Under the pieces are notes generated by a model, which saw only the letters and a list, made by a program, of their open reading frames with translations, did no database searches and had not been told where the DNA came from. 64,000 nt of DNA from NCBI RefSeq assembly GCF_002776525.5, contig NC_045447.1, positions 24,960,909 through 25,024,908 on the forward strand. Direction: 5' to 3'. Position numbers and translations under genes: made by a program. This stretch comes from Piliocolobus tephrosceles (taxonomy: Eukaryota; Chordata; Mammalia; Primates; Cercopithecidae). This document shows, piece after piece, positions 16,156 through 37,460 of this stretch. The stretch's first letter is position 1. Each line of letters opens with the position of its first letter.

Positions 16156-16489
16156 TGAATTCTCAGCTTCTGTTTGTTTAAAAATGTCTATTTTACCTAC
16201 ATTTGTGAAGGATACTTTTGCTAGGCATATAATTCCAGTTTGATTTTTGTTTTTTAATCCCAGCATTTTAAAGATGCACTGTCTATTGTCTGTTGGCATC
16301 CATAGTTTCTACTCAAAAGTATTTGTCAGTCTTATTACTGCTACTTTGAAGGTTATGCATTTTTCCCTAGGCTGCTTTTATGGTTTCTTCTTTGTCTTTG
16401 TTTTTCAGCAGCTTAAGATGTGCCAGATATTTCTTTATCTTTAAAGTGGGCTACAAGGTTGCACATAACCAGGCTCCTATTACCTTTAT

Positions 16490-16795
16490 AATTTTTTTTT
16501 TTTTTTTTTTTTTTTTTTTGAGATGGAGTCTTGCTGTGTCACCCAGGCTGGAGTGCAGTGGTGTCATCTTGGCTCACTGCAATCTCTGCCTCCCAGGTTC
16601 AAGTGATTCTTCCTCAGCCTCCTGAGTAGCTGGGATTACAAGCCTGTGCCACCATGCCTGGCTAATTTTGTATTTTTAGTAAAGACGAGATTTCACCATG
16701 TTGGTCAGGCTGGTCTCAAACTCCTGACCTGTGATTTGCCCGCCTCGGCCTCCCAAAGTGCTAGGATTACCGTGGTGAGCCACTGCACCCAGTCA
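16490..16795 (-). repeat. Alu SINE, minus strand, long poly-T
   Basis: Begins with a pure T run of about 27 (from 16492), then GAGATGGAGTCTTGCTGTGT; ends GCCACTGCACCCAGTC. Confidence 0.93.
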
Positions 16796-17290
16796 CCTTT
16801 ATGATCTTTTGTCTCCCACTCTTCCCTTGCTAACTGTATTCCAACCACCCTGGCCTTCTTCCATTCCTTGAACACACACTGGTCATACTCCACCTCAGGA
16901 CCTTTGCATAGGACATTTCTTCTGCCTAGGATAATCTTCCCCCAAATATTTGCATGACTAACTCACCATTCCTCCTTGAAGTCTTTCCTCAAAAGTCACC
17001 TTCTCAATGAGGTATTCCATGACTATACTATATAAACAACAACCTGTTCCCCATCGCCAACACTGACTGATACTATTTCCATAGCACTTTTCAGCTTTTA
17101 ACATGCTATGTAAGTTATTTATATGCTTATTTTTATTATCTTCTTTTCCCACCTCACTAGAGGGTAAGTTCCACAAGGGCAGGAATTTTTACCTGTTTTG
17201 TTCACTAATGTATGCATCTCAGTGCCTAGAAATCTGCCTGACACCTGGAGGAGGCTTAATAAAAGCTTGCTCATGACTGTTCAATTAAAG
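16796..17290 (+). repeat. L2 LINE 3' region
   Basis: Carries the L2 3' phrases in order: CCTTCTTCCATTCCTTGAAC, CTCAGGACCTTTGCATAGGA, CACTAGAGGGTAAGTTCCAC, GTGCCTAGAAATCTGCCTGA and a terminal TTAATAAA. The Alu at 16490 lies just upstream of it. Confidence 0.75.
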
Positions 17291-17473
17291 GGTAGCAGAT
17301 GTTTGCACTCACGGTTAGAGAAAAGAACCTGGACTTTGCTCCTGCATTTGTGATTCAAAGGACATCAAATCATGTACATATTCTGACCCAGGATGGGAAG
17401 CCTGGTGCACAAGTCCCCACTGACCAGCTTGCAACATATCCCCTGTTTCTGCACTTTTATCAAAATCCCTTCA

Positions 17474-18600
<1,127 letters not shown>

Positions 18601-19030
18601 AAATATTCAGAGAACATACAAAGACAGCCAGAATGACAATAATAATAATAATAACAATGCCAATCTGATGGTGTCACATCCCTGTTTGTAATCCTTTAAT
18701 GGCTTTCTGGTTCCCTGAAGAGTGAGTCCAGACTCCTTGATGTGCCTGCCATAAGCTAGGTCCAGCCTCAAACTACTTCCCATGCCACACTCATCTCCCC
18801 CACCCCACCCTGGCCATTCTGACTCCTGTTTGTTTTGCCTGGAAAACCTTCACCTCCTCCCCACCCCTACTGCTCCTACAGGCCTCTGTACTCCCCCTAA
18901 AGGCCCTACACACTGCTGGGTTGTACTTATCCATCTCCCCAGCCACACTGTGAGCTGGGAAGGGTCAGGGGCTGCATGGGGTTCCTCTGCCCTGGTGCCC
19001 AGCATGGAGACTGGCACAGAATAAGTGATT
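18601..19030 (+). repeat. L2 LINE 3' region upstream of KIF12
   Basis: L2-type phrases AATCTGATGGTGTCACATCC, GAGTGAGTCCAGACTCCTTG and CTGGCCATTCTGACTCCTG in order, ending about 0.7 kb before the KIF12 start. A short (AAT)n lies at 18636-18654. Confidence 0.65.
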
Positions 19031-19085
19031 GCCCCATCCCTGCACATTCAGACATCTCTGCTGTTCTCATAAGCCAGACCAGGAG

Positions 19086-19125
19086 AGGGTTAAACAATCA
19101 TGCTGGCCTTGGATTAACTTTGGCA
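19086..19125 (+). promoter_or_regulatory. Second weaker HNF1-like cluster upstream of KIF12
   Basis: GGTTAAACAATCA near 19088 and GGATTAACTTTGG near 19109 each contain an HNF1 half-site (GTTAA or its complement) 20 bp apart, about 0.6 kb before the KIF12 start. Each full site is imperfect, so this is only a candidate accessory element next to the stronger site at 19516. Confidence 0.3.
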
Positions 19126-19515
19126 TTAGAGAGGCAGGTGCCCCAGTGTTTTACCAGATGCTTGGAAACCTGTTCTCAGGTCAGCTCAGAGACTCAATCC
19201 AGCCAGGTCATCCCTAGAGCTGACTGAGACCTGTGCCATTCCTTGGGCCCTGAGCTGCCTGCTGGGGGTGGGTGTGGGGTGTGTGGAAAGGGTGGGTAGA
19301 GCTTGGTCCTGTGCAGGCTAGCTCTGTGGCCTTGGTTGAGTCCTTCCTACCTGCTTAGGTTTCCCCATCTGGGCACAAAGGAGGCGGGTCTGAGTGGTCC
19401 CACGGGTCCCTCTTGTGAGGACTGGCCAAGAGCAAGGGAACCTCAGACTCCAGAACCCCCTAGCTAGGGGTCCCCTCGCTTGGGAGAGACTTTCTCCACC
19501 GCAGGGGTGAGGAAG

Positions 19516-19703
19516 GGTAAATCTTTAACGAGCTAGCCCTGGGCAGGCTGGAGCCTTTCCGGATGGATGGCTGCCTGGGATGGGGGATGGGGTGGGAATG
19601 CAAGATGTGTGTAGACAGTCCCAGTGTTGTGGAGAAGGGAGGGTATTGGGGGGAGTAAATAAAGGAGACGCGGGCGGAGCTAACTGCGTGTGCAGAGCAG
19701 GAC
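19516..19703 (+). promoter_or_regulatory. KIF12: KIF12 proximal promoter with HNF1-like site and TATA-like box
   Basis: GGTAAATCTTTAAC at 19516-19529 matches the palindromic HNF1 consensus GGTTAATNATTAAC at all but two defined positions, and lies about 175 bp before the ATG. GTAAATAAAGG at 19655-19665 is a TATA-like box at a plausible distance from a transcription start near 19685-19695. HNF1B control of Kif12 is reported in mouse kidney. Linking this particular site to that control is inference. Confidence 0.6.
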
Positions 19704-27812
<8,109 letters not shown>

Positions 27813-28187
27813 TCCTTTCATGTATTATACAAGTTTTGATTAAACAACTACTACATGCCATTGGGTAGGCGGGGGGCAATTGAATGGCAAGCATCTCCAT
27901 GAAGGAGGCATGAGGGAAACTGATTTGGCCTGGAGCACAGGGAGATGGGTGGTCAAAGGGCTCACTCTGTGTCACCGTGGGTCCTGGTGCTGGTGGGGAT
28001 CAGGAGGCCTGGCTTCTTGTGCCACAGATCTGCGCTGGGACTCTGGGCAAGCCCTGTTCCCTCTCTGGACCACTCTGATATTCAGTCAATTAAGTGGGGG
28101 ACACAGCTTCCTTCCCATTGAGTTCTAGTGAGGGTCAAGGCTGTGAGCAATATCTGATTCATGGCATAAATGCCCTGTAAAATGCTG
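27813..28187. other. Intergenic unique sequence
   Basis: Nothing recognised apart from short MIR-like phrases near 28030-28100. No supported gene. Confidence 0.4.
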
Positions 28188-28556
28188 TATTAGTTTGTTC
28201 TCAGCACTGCTGTAAAGAACTACCTGAGGCTGGGTCATTTATGAAGAAATGCGATTTGACTCACAGCTCTGCGAGCTGTACAGGAAGTATGACTGGGAGG
28301 CCTCAGGAAACTTACCGTTGCAGAAGGGTGAAGGGGAAGCAAGCACATCTACCATGGTGGAGCAGGAGAGAGAGAGAGAATGAAGGGGGAGTTGCTACAC
28401 ACTTTCAAACAACCAGATCTCGTGAGGACTCACTGTCATAAGAACAGCAAGGGGAAAATCTGCCCCCATGATCCAATCACCTCCCACCAGGTCCCTCCCC
28501 CAATATTAGAGATTATAATTCAACATGAGATTTGGGTGGGGACACAGAGCCAAACC
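28188..28556 (-). mobile_element. MaLR (THE1/MST-type) LTR, reverse orientation
   Basis: Starts TGTATTAGTTTGTTCTCAGC and ends GGGGACACAGAGCCAAACCA. Solo LTR in the opposite orientation to the one at 31245. Confidence 0.9.
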
Positions 28557-28739
28557 ACATACAGTGGGTCTGTGGTTATGGAGAAGTCCAGGTATGACAT
28601 GAGGAATTGTGGGGAAGAGAGAGAGGGCCCATTATAGAAAGAGCTATGAGGCTAACCTAACTCTCCCACTTACCATTAGGGAAACAGACCCACATGGTTT
28701 CTTCATTTGTTCATTCATTCATTCAACAAACAGCACTGA

Positions 28740-29000
28740 TGGCTGGGTGCCTGTAATCCCAACACTTTGGGAGGCCAAGGTAGGAGGATGGCTTGAGCCC
28801 AGGAGTTTGGGACCAGGCTGGGCAACATAGTAAGACCCTATCTCTACAAAAAATAAAAATTAGCTGGGCATGGCGGCACACAACTATAGTCCCAGCTACT
28901 CAGGGGGCTGAGGCAGGAGATCACTTGAAAACAAGTGGCTGAGACTGCAGTGAGCCATGATCATACCACTGCACTCCAGCCTTGAAAAACAACAAAGCAA
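28740..29000 (+). repeat. Alu SINE, divergent
   Basis: Starts TGGCTGGGTGCCTGTAATCC and lacks part of the 5' box region. It ends GCACTCCAGCCTTGAAAAAC with an interrupted A-rich tail. Confidence 0.85.
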
Positions 29001-31244
29001 AACACCGCTGGCATCAACTGCAAATCAAGCCATAAGGTGACAAGACAAACAAGGACCAAGGTGGCTTTTCCAGGGAGCTCACAGTGTGGTGGGGGACAGA
29101 CAGACATTTACCACCTCACATGGGCTGGGGAAAGCCCAAGGGACTGTGGAGGCACAAAGGAAGGTCACTTGATCAGTGACCATTGAGGGGGTCAGGGAAG
29201 GTTTCCCAAGGAGGCCATGACTAAGGCTTGGCGGGTAGACAGCATTTGGTTCAAGGGAAGGTGGAGGGGCTGTGGACACAAAGGTTACAGACCTCTGAGG
29301 TTCCAAAGGTGGTCAGGGCCAGGAAGTGCAGGGCCTTCCAGGCCACAACCAGAGTTTGGGCTTGTGCCAAGGGCAGAGGGGAGCCATGGAAGGGTCTTGA
29401 GGCATCACCAGCCTAAATTTGTATTTAGGTCACGCTGGCCACCTGTGGGAGGTAGCCTGACTGGAGACTGGGTACTATAAAGAGACCAACACAGAGGAGA
29501 TGAGACACCTCAGCCAGTAGTAGCTGAGCTGGGCCTCAGGCTGGGCATCCCCTCAGACCCATGATCTGGACTTAGGCAAGGTCCGGGCAGGACGGCCTTA
29601 GCCACAGGCTTGGGGAGCCCTCTGAGACCAGAGGGCCAGCCAGGGAGCAGCTGGGGTTGCTGGAGGGAGGTCACAGCCACCACTTGGAACAGAACTCAGA
29701 CTGGCCACTGTGCTCCTCAGACCTGGCCTGAGGAAATCAGGATCGCTTTACCCCACCACACTCCCCAGTGCAGGACCAAGCAAAGAAAGACTCAGTGCTC
29801 TCCCACCCATCATTCTGGAAACTAGCTTTGGGAATGTACCCCCCTTTTTCCCAGCGGAGTGGGGACCCAGAGATAAGAGCAAGGTGTCTCAAGGATACTT
29901 GAGTGTGCTGTGTGACTTGGGGCAGGCTGCTGGGCCTCTCTGGGTCTCCCCCACTGCAGGCCCTTGGCTCCTGAGTCTATGCAGGGCTGGTCCCTGAAGC
30001 TGGGATTGGGGGGGTCCATTTGGTTGGAGCCCCCGTGGCCAGGAATTGGTAGGCAACACTTGTGACTGGGCATTAGAGGTTTTCCACAGTGGTGGGATCC
30101 TGGAGGGCCAGAATCTGTGGAGGCAGAGCCCAGGGACAGAAGGTGACAGCCAGATACCACAGGCAGCCGGACCAGGCAGAGCAGGCTGTGGTTAAGCTCA
30201 CAGATGGAACCACCCAAGCTCAAACACATGAGTGATCCTGGGCTAGTGACTCAACTGCTCTGAGCCCAAGTCACTTATCCCCAGAAGGAATACAATAACA
30301 GTACTTCCTTGTAAAACTGTCTTGTGAATGAAATTCCCTGACATGTGGAAAGAGTGGAGCATGTAGCTTTGCCAGTTGCAGACAGTTTCGCCAAAAGCAA
30401 CCTTTAGTCAACATGGCAATTTGATGGAATTGATGATCAGGTTAAAAAAAAATTCATTCAATATATATTGAGAGAATTGTTTAGAACAGAGCCTGGCATG
30501 TGGCTAGTGCTAAATACATGCTAGTTGTCTTTGCTGTCATTATTACTCATGGATGCTTTCAGTGCAAACATTCTATAAGAACCTGCTTTCTGTGGGCTAG
30601 CACTGAATAAAGCATAGGACTTTTACCCTCATGAAACACAGACAACAAACAAGAAAGAGGGCAAAATACGTGGCATGTCAGATGGTGATAAATGCTATGG
30701 AGTCAAATAGAGCAGGAGAGTGGAGCTCTGTCAGGGCAGGGGTGCAGTCCTAAGCGGGGAGTTGCATTGGAGGTGATGTTTGTACAGAGACCTGAACAGG
30801 GAGGTTGAGCCTGATGAGTGCCCTAAAGCCTTTATTTTCTAATATTGGTAATTTCAATGCCACGTTAGCTTGGGTGGCTCTGCAGGTTTGTGCCCGGGCT
30901 CCTCCCCACTCCCCAGAACCCTTATCTCACTGCATTGTGGGCCTGCTTGCTGGGAGGTCCTCAGCCCCAGGCAGGGGAGGCCCTGGCACCAAGCGTGAGA
31001 GTGTGAGAGCTTTCCTTAATCGCCTTGGGAGGATGGAGGGGGACCACCCAGGGGGACCCTGGCCTTACTGGTTCATTCATGTTTGGACGATTCCTGCTGG
31101 AGCCAGCCACGATTTTCCAGTTTCCTGGTTCCAGTTCACACTCCAGCTCAGCAAAACCCACATCCTTTTCCAGAAAGAGACAGGACTCAAGAAGACTGGC
31201 CTTCACTACCCTTGTCTCATAAGTCATACATCCATCTCTCAGTC
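29001..31244. other. KIF12-AMBP spacer, unique sequence with MIR remnants
   Basis: No gene supported. About 30220-30345 and 30450-30560 are MIR-like. 30478-30576 is duplicated at 33768-33866 (about 91% by eye). ORFs at 29.6-31.4 kb have no domains. Confidence 0.45.
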
Positions 31245-31610
31245 AGTGACATAGTTTGGCTGTGTCCCCACCCAAATCTCATCTTGAATTGTAGCTCCCA
31301 TAATTCCTATGTATTGTGGGAGGAACCTGGTGGGAGGAAATTGAATCATGGGGCTAGGTTTTCCCGTGTTGTTCTTGTGATAGTGAATAAGTCTCACAAG
31401 ATCTGATGGTTTTATAAAGGGCAGGTTCCCTGCACATGCTCTCTTGCCTGTCACCACATAAGACAGGACTTTGCTCCTCATTCACCTTCTGCCATGATTA
31501 TGAGACCTCCCCAGTAATGTGGAACTATGAGTCCATTAAGCCTCTTTTTCTTTATAAATCACTCAGTCTTGGGTATGTCTTTATTAGCAGCATGAGAACA
31601 GACGAATACA
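31245..31610 (+). mobile_element. MaLR (THE1/MST-type) LTR, plus orientation
   Basis: Starts ACATAGTTTGGCTGTGTCCC, has GATGGTTTTATAAAGGGC where the LTR TATA region lies, and ends GAGAACAGACGAATACA. Solo LTR. Confidence 0.92.
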
Positions 31611-32984
31611 GTCAGCATCCTCCCTCTAGAACTGCCATACTTCTAGGATCCCTAAACCCTGGGGGAATTCCACAGGATCCCAGTAATGTATCAAGACCCT
31701 TCCAATTCATTTGGTGCTTATCGAGAACTTGTGGACTCAGAAGGACACTTCTTGAGCCCTGCAAGCTACGGGCCTTCTGCAGATTGCGAGAAGTAGGGGG
31801 CAGTTCTCTGGACCCCGAAACATGGTAGTAGTTCTCAAGAACTGTCAAAAGAAGGTCTCCACTACTTCGGAACATTAGAACTGGGGGAAGCTCTTGGAAA
31901 TCCTGAGACACTACAGGAATTTTCCAGGATTCCAAACCCCTAGAAGATCTTTCTGAAATTTTGAAACACTGTAGACAAGTTGGGAGGGATTCTCTGGAAT
32001 CTTTGGCTGGGCGGGGATGTAGTGGGGAAGGGACATTCACCAGAGTTCTGAAGGCCATCCATGGGTTTCTAGAATGCTGGCTGCCCAGATCCTTGGTTGA
32101 ATTTTCCAGATCCTTGGGGATCCCAGCTCTTAGCCCCTTTTCATTGCACAATGAGGAGCATGGCAGAAAGCATTGCAGTTGGATGGCACAAGCTTCTGGA
32201 AGAGCACTCCTGTGGACACTTGTACTTAAAAGGCTATGAGGTCTTGTCTGGGGGGCCAACTCCCAGATAGACCCCAAAACTTGGAGTCATTATGAGAGTT
32301 TGTGAAGACCCTCTTGCCAAGAACATCTTGCTGCTTCAACCACACAGCTTTCTCTCAGCATCCCAAATGGGCCTGCCTTCCCTCATTTGCTCCAAATTCA
32401 TATTCATTTCCAACCCCTTCATGATAGGATTCAGCCCCTTCATGGCATATTCTTGTCCTCTTCAGTGTCCTTTTTCCATTTCTATCTTCTTGTTTAGCTT
32501 CCAGCGGCTCATCTTCCTTTATTTTAGGCAAACAAGCATGGCAGCGCAGGTTGGGCAAGTAGGGGCGGTCTTGTTTTGAACCACAGACTGGAAGCTACTG
32601 GAACTCGTATATGGGTTAGTGCTGGGGTTGGAGACCAGGACTGGAATCTGGAGACCTGGGTTCAAAGCCTGCCTTGGCACAGACCTCCTGTGTGTGTCAG
32701 ACAAGTCCCTGGCTATCACTGGCATCTGCACGGGCTGGCAAAGAAGACCTTTGAGAGGACTTTTTTGAAAGTTGGGCAGACGTGTCTTTCTCAAGGAACT
32801 TCATCCAGTGTGTGGCTCCCCTGCTTATCACGCGTTTACTAAGCCCCCATTTGAAGGCCAGGCCGCCTCTGCTGGATACAAGTGACACCAACCTGACCCT
32901 GCGCCAGTGACCTCTTCTCAAGAAGCTTCCAACCAAGTGGGGGAAAGGACAAGCAAAGCGACAATCAGGAGGCAAAGGGATAAA
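31611..32984. other. KIF12-AMBP spacer, no gene seen
   Basis: Mostly unique sequence. 31612-32277 stays open on the minus strand for 221 codons through many short GA-rich phrases, with no domain, no splice support and no recognisable homology. I read it as chance. Confidence 0.4.
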
Positions 32985-33190
32985 TAATAGCAATTAGCAA
33001 ATTTATCTGGTGTCAGGCACTGCTCCCAGCGCTTGCTGTGTGTTAACTCGCTCATTTCTCACAACTCTGAGAAGTAGGTACTGTCAGTATTCTCATGTTG
33101 CAGTGAGGAAACCAAGGCAGGAAGGGGCTCAGAACTTGCCCAAGGTCACGCAGCCAGTAGGTGGCAGAAGCAGGATTTGAACCTGGCTGG
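32985..33190 (-). repeat. MIR SINE, minus strand
   Basis: Near-complete MIR in reverse: AATAATAGCAATTAGCAAAT, GTGTCAGGCACTGCTCCCAG, GAGGAAACCAAGGCAGGAAG, GCCCAAGGTCACGCAGCCAG and GGATTTGAACCTGGCTG. Confidence 0.9.
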
Positions 33191-33599
33191 CCTTAACCAC
33201 CAAGCCAGGTGCCACCCAGTGGCACCACAGAGGAAGTACAGGTAGAGGATCAGCTTCTATCCAACTTAGGAACCCCTGAGGATAGTTGGGGTGCCTTCCT
33301 GGAGACATTGTTCTCCACCAAAGCCCGGCACAATCCAGCAAGGCCAGACCACGCAGAGGCACTTTGATGAAGCAGAGGAAGGGACTTTCTAAATCTCCTC
33401 TCTGGTGGTGGATCCTTCATCAACCCAACACCGAAGGGATTCTTTAAAAACCACCCAATGCCTGAGCTGGAATCTAGACAATTAGAAGTGCAGCCCTGCA
33501 GCCCAGCCTTTGTCCATGGGACAAGGCCCTGGGTGGAGGCAGGACATCTCCATGGTCTCCAGGCTACAGAACTTTGGGCAAACCCTCTCCCTTTCTCAC

Positions 33600-33866
33600 C
33601 CTCTATCTGCCCAACATACCAGCTGTGGGAGGCTGGGCAAAAGAGTGAATCTCTTTGAACCCCAGTTTCCTCCTCTGTAAAGTGGGGATAAAATTGGTTT
33701 ACCCTATGAGGAGCTAATATATGCTCACAGCGGATGATCTGAGAACTAGAAGTGAATTCGTATAAACTGTTTAGAACAGAGCCTGGCACATGGTTAGTGC
33801 TAAATAAATGCTAGTTGTTTTTGCTGTCATTATTACCAATGGATGCTTTCAGCGCAAGCATTCTAT
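33600..33866 (+). repeat. MIR SINE and duplicated 3' flank
   Basis: MIR in plus orientation (CCCAGTTTCCTCCTCTGTAA, then AACAGAGCCTGGCACATGGT and TAAATAAATGC). Its last 100 bp plus non-MIR flank (33768-33866) recur at 30478-30576. Confidence 0.8.
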
Positions 33867-34569
33867 CATTTCTGTACTTGCGGGGGAGGAATTGTGTCAA
33901 TTTCTGGACTCTCATTATTACAGACTCATGAACTTGTTGACATCCAGCTGGGCTGGCTCCTTCCTCCAGGGAAACCCTCCTAACACAGATTCTTCCAGAG
34001 AAAGAAGTGGAAAGAAGGACTTTGTCGCCCAAGGGCAAGAGCCAGGGAAGAGTTCCCACTGCCCTTCCAAGGCAACTGATTCAGAGAAATCCATTTGTCT
34101 TCACTGAAGAAAGGCCAGTGGGAATTTCCAGAGAGCTCGGCTTGCCTTGTGGTTTCAGGAAAGAATAATTTTAGTCCTTTCAGAGATGCTGGGTTGCATC
34201 AACTCGGTCAGCCAGGAGTTGGGGCAGGTCCCCAGAGGTCCTGCTTCAATGGACAATAAGATTGGCCTGCAACGAGCAGGAATATGCCTGTGTCCCCTTC
34301 CTGGACACAGACAAGGCCTTTGGAAGTTTATTCTTTTGTAACCATTTCTTCAGGGGTGCAAAAGGAGCTAGATCCTGGGCCACAAGCTCTGTCCCCAGGG
34401 CGCTCTGATCTCAAAGACACTCTGAGCTCCACATATTATAAGGGCAGGAGTGCTTCTCCAGGCTAAGCCACCCACTCCTGCAATCAGGAACCTGGACTGA
34501 CAACATCTAAGGACACCCCTGACCCAGGGCCAATGTTTATTATTGACTAAGCTCTCTCCAAGGAGCAAG

Positions 34570-34760
34570 GACATGACATGCTTCTAATCATTTAAATCTC
34601 ATACACCCCTATAAGCTCTTATTAACCCCATTTAACAGAAGAGAAAGAAAAGTGAAGTCACTTAGCTAAGATCAAACAGGCAGGAAAGGGTCACAGTCAT
34701 GACTGGAACTCAGGTCTGTCTGGATATAAAGTTCAGCTGCTTAATCACCACAGCATGCTG
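34570..34760 (-). repeat. MIR SINE, minus strand
   Basis: TTATTAACCCCATTTAACAG, then AAGTCACTTAGCTAAGATCA, GGAACTCAGGTCTGTCTGGA and TTAATCACCACAGCATGCTG, an eroded reverse MIR. Confidence 0.75.
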
Positions 34761-35394
34761 GACAACGCCTTGGGAGTATTCCAGGCCATAACACACAGAC
34801 AAACTCAAATTTGACGACTCCAGGACAAGCCACCACAGAGCAAGGGGTCTTTGCTTTGTACATTTTGCCATTGAGTAGCCCAGTCATTCCTTCCTTTGCT
34901 CGTTCACTGAACATAAGGTTAAGGGATTTTTGGATGTGGTGAGTCCAATTTCCCAGTATCCCTCAGCTGTCTGCTTGGGTGGTCCTTCTTGGGACCTGAC
35001 CTAAATCTCCCCCATGGTTCTGAGTAAGTCAATTAGCACTGTTGGCTGAGCACCTATTATGCACCCAGCACAGTGCTGGGCCCCAAGGAGGGAAAGAGGA
35101 TCTGGACTTGGTATAGCAGACACTGAGATGACCCTTGGCTGGGGAAGGGAGAAATAGGCCTGACTTTGGCTATGAAGAGTCCAGTGAAGGGAGACTCATC
35201 AATTCCAAGTGTCTAAAGAACAGGGCCTAAGTTCTAGCCAAGAGACAAGAGATGGGGTCAGCAGAGTGCCTTAAGTGTAACAGAGACAGATCTTGGTTTG
35301 AATTTAATGTCTGGGTGACCTTCAACACATGATCACCTGATCTCTTAGTGTCAGTTTCCCTACCTACAAAATAGGGCCACCAGCAAAATAAGAT

Positions 35395-35575
35395 TCTTTT
35401 TTTTTTCTTCAACTTTTATTTGAAGTTCTGAGGCATATGTGCAGATCTGCAGGTTTGCCACATAAGTAAACAGGTACCATGGTTGTTTGCTGCACAGATA
35501 TACCCATCACCTAGGTATTAAGCCCAGCATCCATTAGCTATTCTTCCTGATGCTCTCCCTCCCCACCACCCCACA
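35395..35575 (-). mobile_element. 5'-truncated L1P 3' end, antisense
   Basis: TTTTTTTTCTTCAACTTTTA, then CATATGTGCAGATCTGCAGG, CATGGTTGTTTGCTGCACAG and CCTAGGTATTAAGCCCAGCA are the antisense L1P 3'-UTR. Flanked by AATAAGATTCTT and AAAAAGATTCTT, a probable target-site duplication. Confidence 0.85.
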
Positions 35576-35599
35576 AAAAGATTCTTTTTTTCTTTTTCT

Positions 35600-35892
<293 letters not shown>

Positions 35893-37060
35893 CCAAAAAG
35901 ATTCTTAATAGAGGATTTAGAATGACATGCTCTTGCAGTGCTCTGCACGGACTTGGCAGGCAGTAAGAACTTAGTAAAATTATAGTAGCCTTCGTGGTCT
36001 GCAGCAACCGCACCCAATTCTAGTTCCCCAGCAAAACTATTTTTTTTCAAGGGCCCCAACCAAGCATCAAGCTCTCTAGCAGGGTAGGGATGGGCAAGGT
36101 AGAGGCTAAATGTTTTATACTCACCAAGGGATTTTAAGTAGGCTTGGGGCAGGGAAGCCTGGGCGCGAGCCCGCGTTGTACCTCTTTGAGCCTTTGCGCC
36201 TGCTCTGTCTCCATCTGTACAGAATAATCTGTGAGCAAACCCTGGTAGGTCTTTCTGGAAGTTCTCTGCTGCCCCCTGGTGGACAAGGGAAGTTCACACC
36301 TTAGTGCAGTTCCAGCTATGTGTGGAGTCCTTAGCTGGAGCGCATGCGGTACCAAGTGCCTATGATGACGGGGTCCTACAAATCTACACACTTGGGGTGC
36401 ATTTTCACAAGTGACCCTCATTCAGTTATTATTTCAACTCTGAAGCCATGGAGGGAAAGGACTGCCCTATTGTCCCCCAGCAAGCCACAAGGATTAGGAC
36501 TCAAGTCTCTGGATGGACTTGCTCTTTGGGACGGAGGTGTAGGGATGAGTGGCGATGCCTAGAAATCACAGGGCAGTGAGAGCACCCCTCCACGCCACTG
36601 GTCATGGAGTTATGGGTGGTGTGCACCTCCTGCCACGCCATGGGGACCCTGAGTGGACAGGCTGTGACACGAGGCCGTGGCAACTGAACAAGGTCAGACA
36701 TTGGAGGCAAGGCCTCCTGTCACGAAGAAAGTCACCTTATCATTCCACCATTGGCAGAGGAGGACTCAAACCTTGACCACACCCTCTGGTCTGAGTCCCA
36801 GTTAATGCCCCCGATGTCCCTGAGGGTCCAGTCACCGGGTCCTAGAGCCCTGGCCTGGCCCCTTCCTTCTTCCTGGAAAACCTCCTAAGGAGTTACTTTC
36901 CTGGGTCTCCAGCTTATGCTACCTCCTGATGGATCTCTCCCAATTACCTATGTGGTTGGCCTTGACTTCTGAAAACTTGCAGCGCCCTCTGTGTACTCCC
37001 AAACAACACCCCTTGGCCCGGCAACAAGGTCCCACCTAGTGGACCTCAGCCACCTCCCCA
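35893..37060. other. KIF12-AMBP spacer, unique
   Basis: No supported gene. It contains the CTCF-like motif at 36267 and a weaker CTCF-like GCAGCGCCCTCTGTG near 36980. Confidence 0.45.
36267..36284 (-). promoter_or_regulatory. CTCF-like site between KIF12 and AMBP
   Basis: CTGCTGCCCCCTGGTGGAC is close to the reverse complement of the CTCF core (CCACCAGGGGGCAG). It lies in otherwise unremarkable unique sequence, downstream of the KIF12 polyadenylation site and 1.5 kb before the AMBP enhancer cluster, a sensible place for a boundary. Binding is not shown by sequence alone. Confidence 0.55.
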
Positions 37061-37460
37061 GCCTCACTCTCACCACTCCCTTCCTTCCCCAAGCTCCAGA
37101 CCTGTGGATTTATTTTTATTTTCTGGATTCCAAATGCATTTCTCTCTCTCTCTCTGTTTTCTTCCTCTAAGCCTTTGCAATTGCTGTTCCCTGTGCCTGA
37201 AACCCACTCCCCTCCCCCTGCACCCACCCCCCCTGCACTGTTGTCTGGCTCACTCCTACTCTTGGGTTCTGACTCCCTTGTCCTGGCCTCTGCTTCCCCG
37301 ATCACTGAAGCAAACATCCCGTCTCATCATCTTCTCACCTTGTCTGTTTCCCAATCCCAGGCCTTGAGGAAGTTCCGGGAGGCCTGTCATATGTCCATCC
37401 TTTCCCTAGCACCAAACAAGGAGTGCGTATTTGGCAAAAGAATAAGTAGACACAAGAATA
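37060..37460 (+). repeat. L2-like LINE remnant
   Basis: CTAAGCCTTTGCAATTGCTG and TCCCTGTGCCTGAAACCCAC are L2 3' phrases; a (TC)n run lies at 37140-37156. Eroded. Confidence 0.55.

Noticed and set aside
31612..32277. 221-codon minus-strand ORF in the spacer
   Set aside because: No domain, no homology I recognise, no intron signals, and Ser/Arg/Leu-rich content as in random ORFs. It also runs into the end of the gap after the MaLR LTR.
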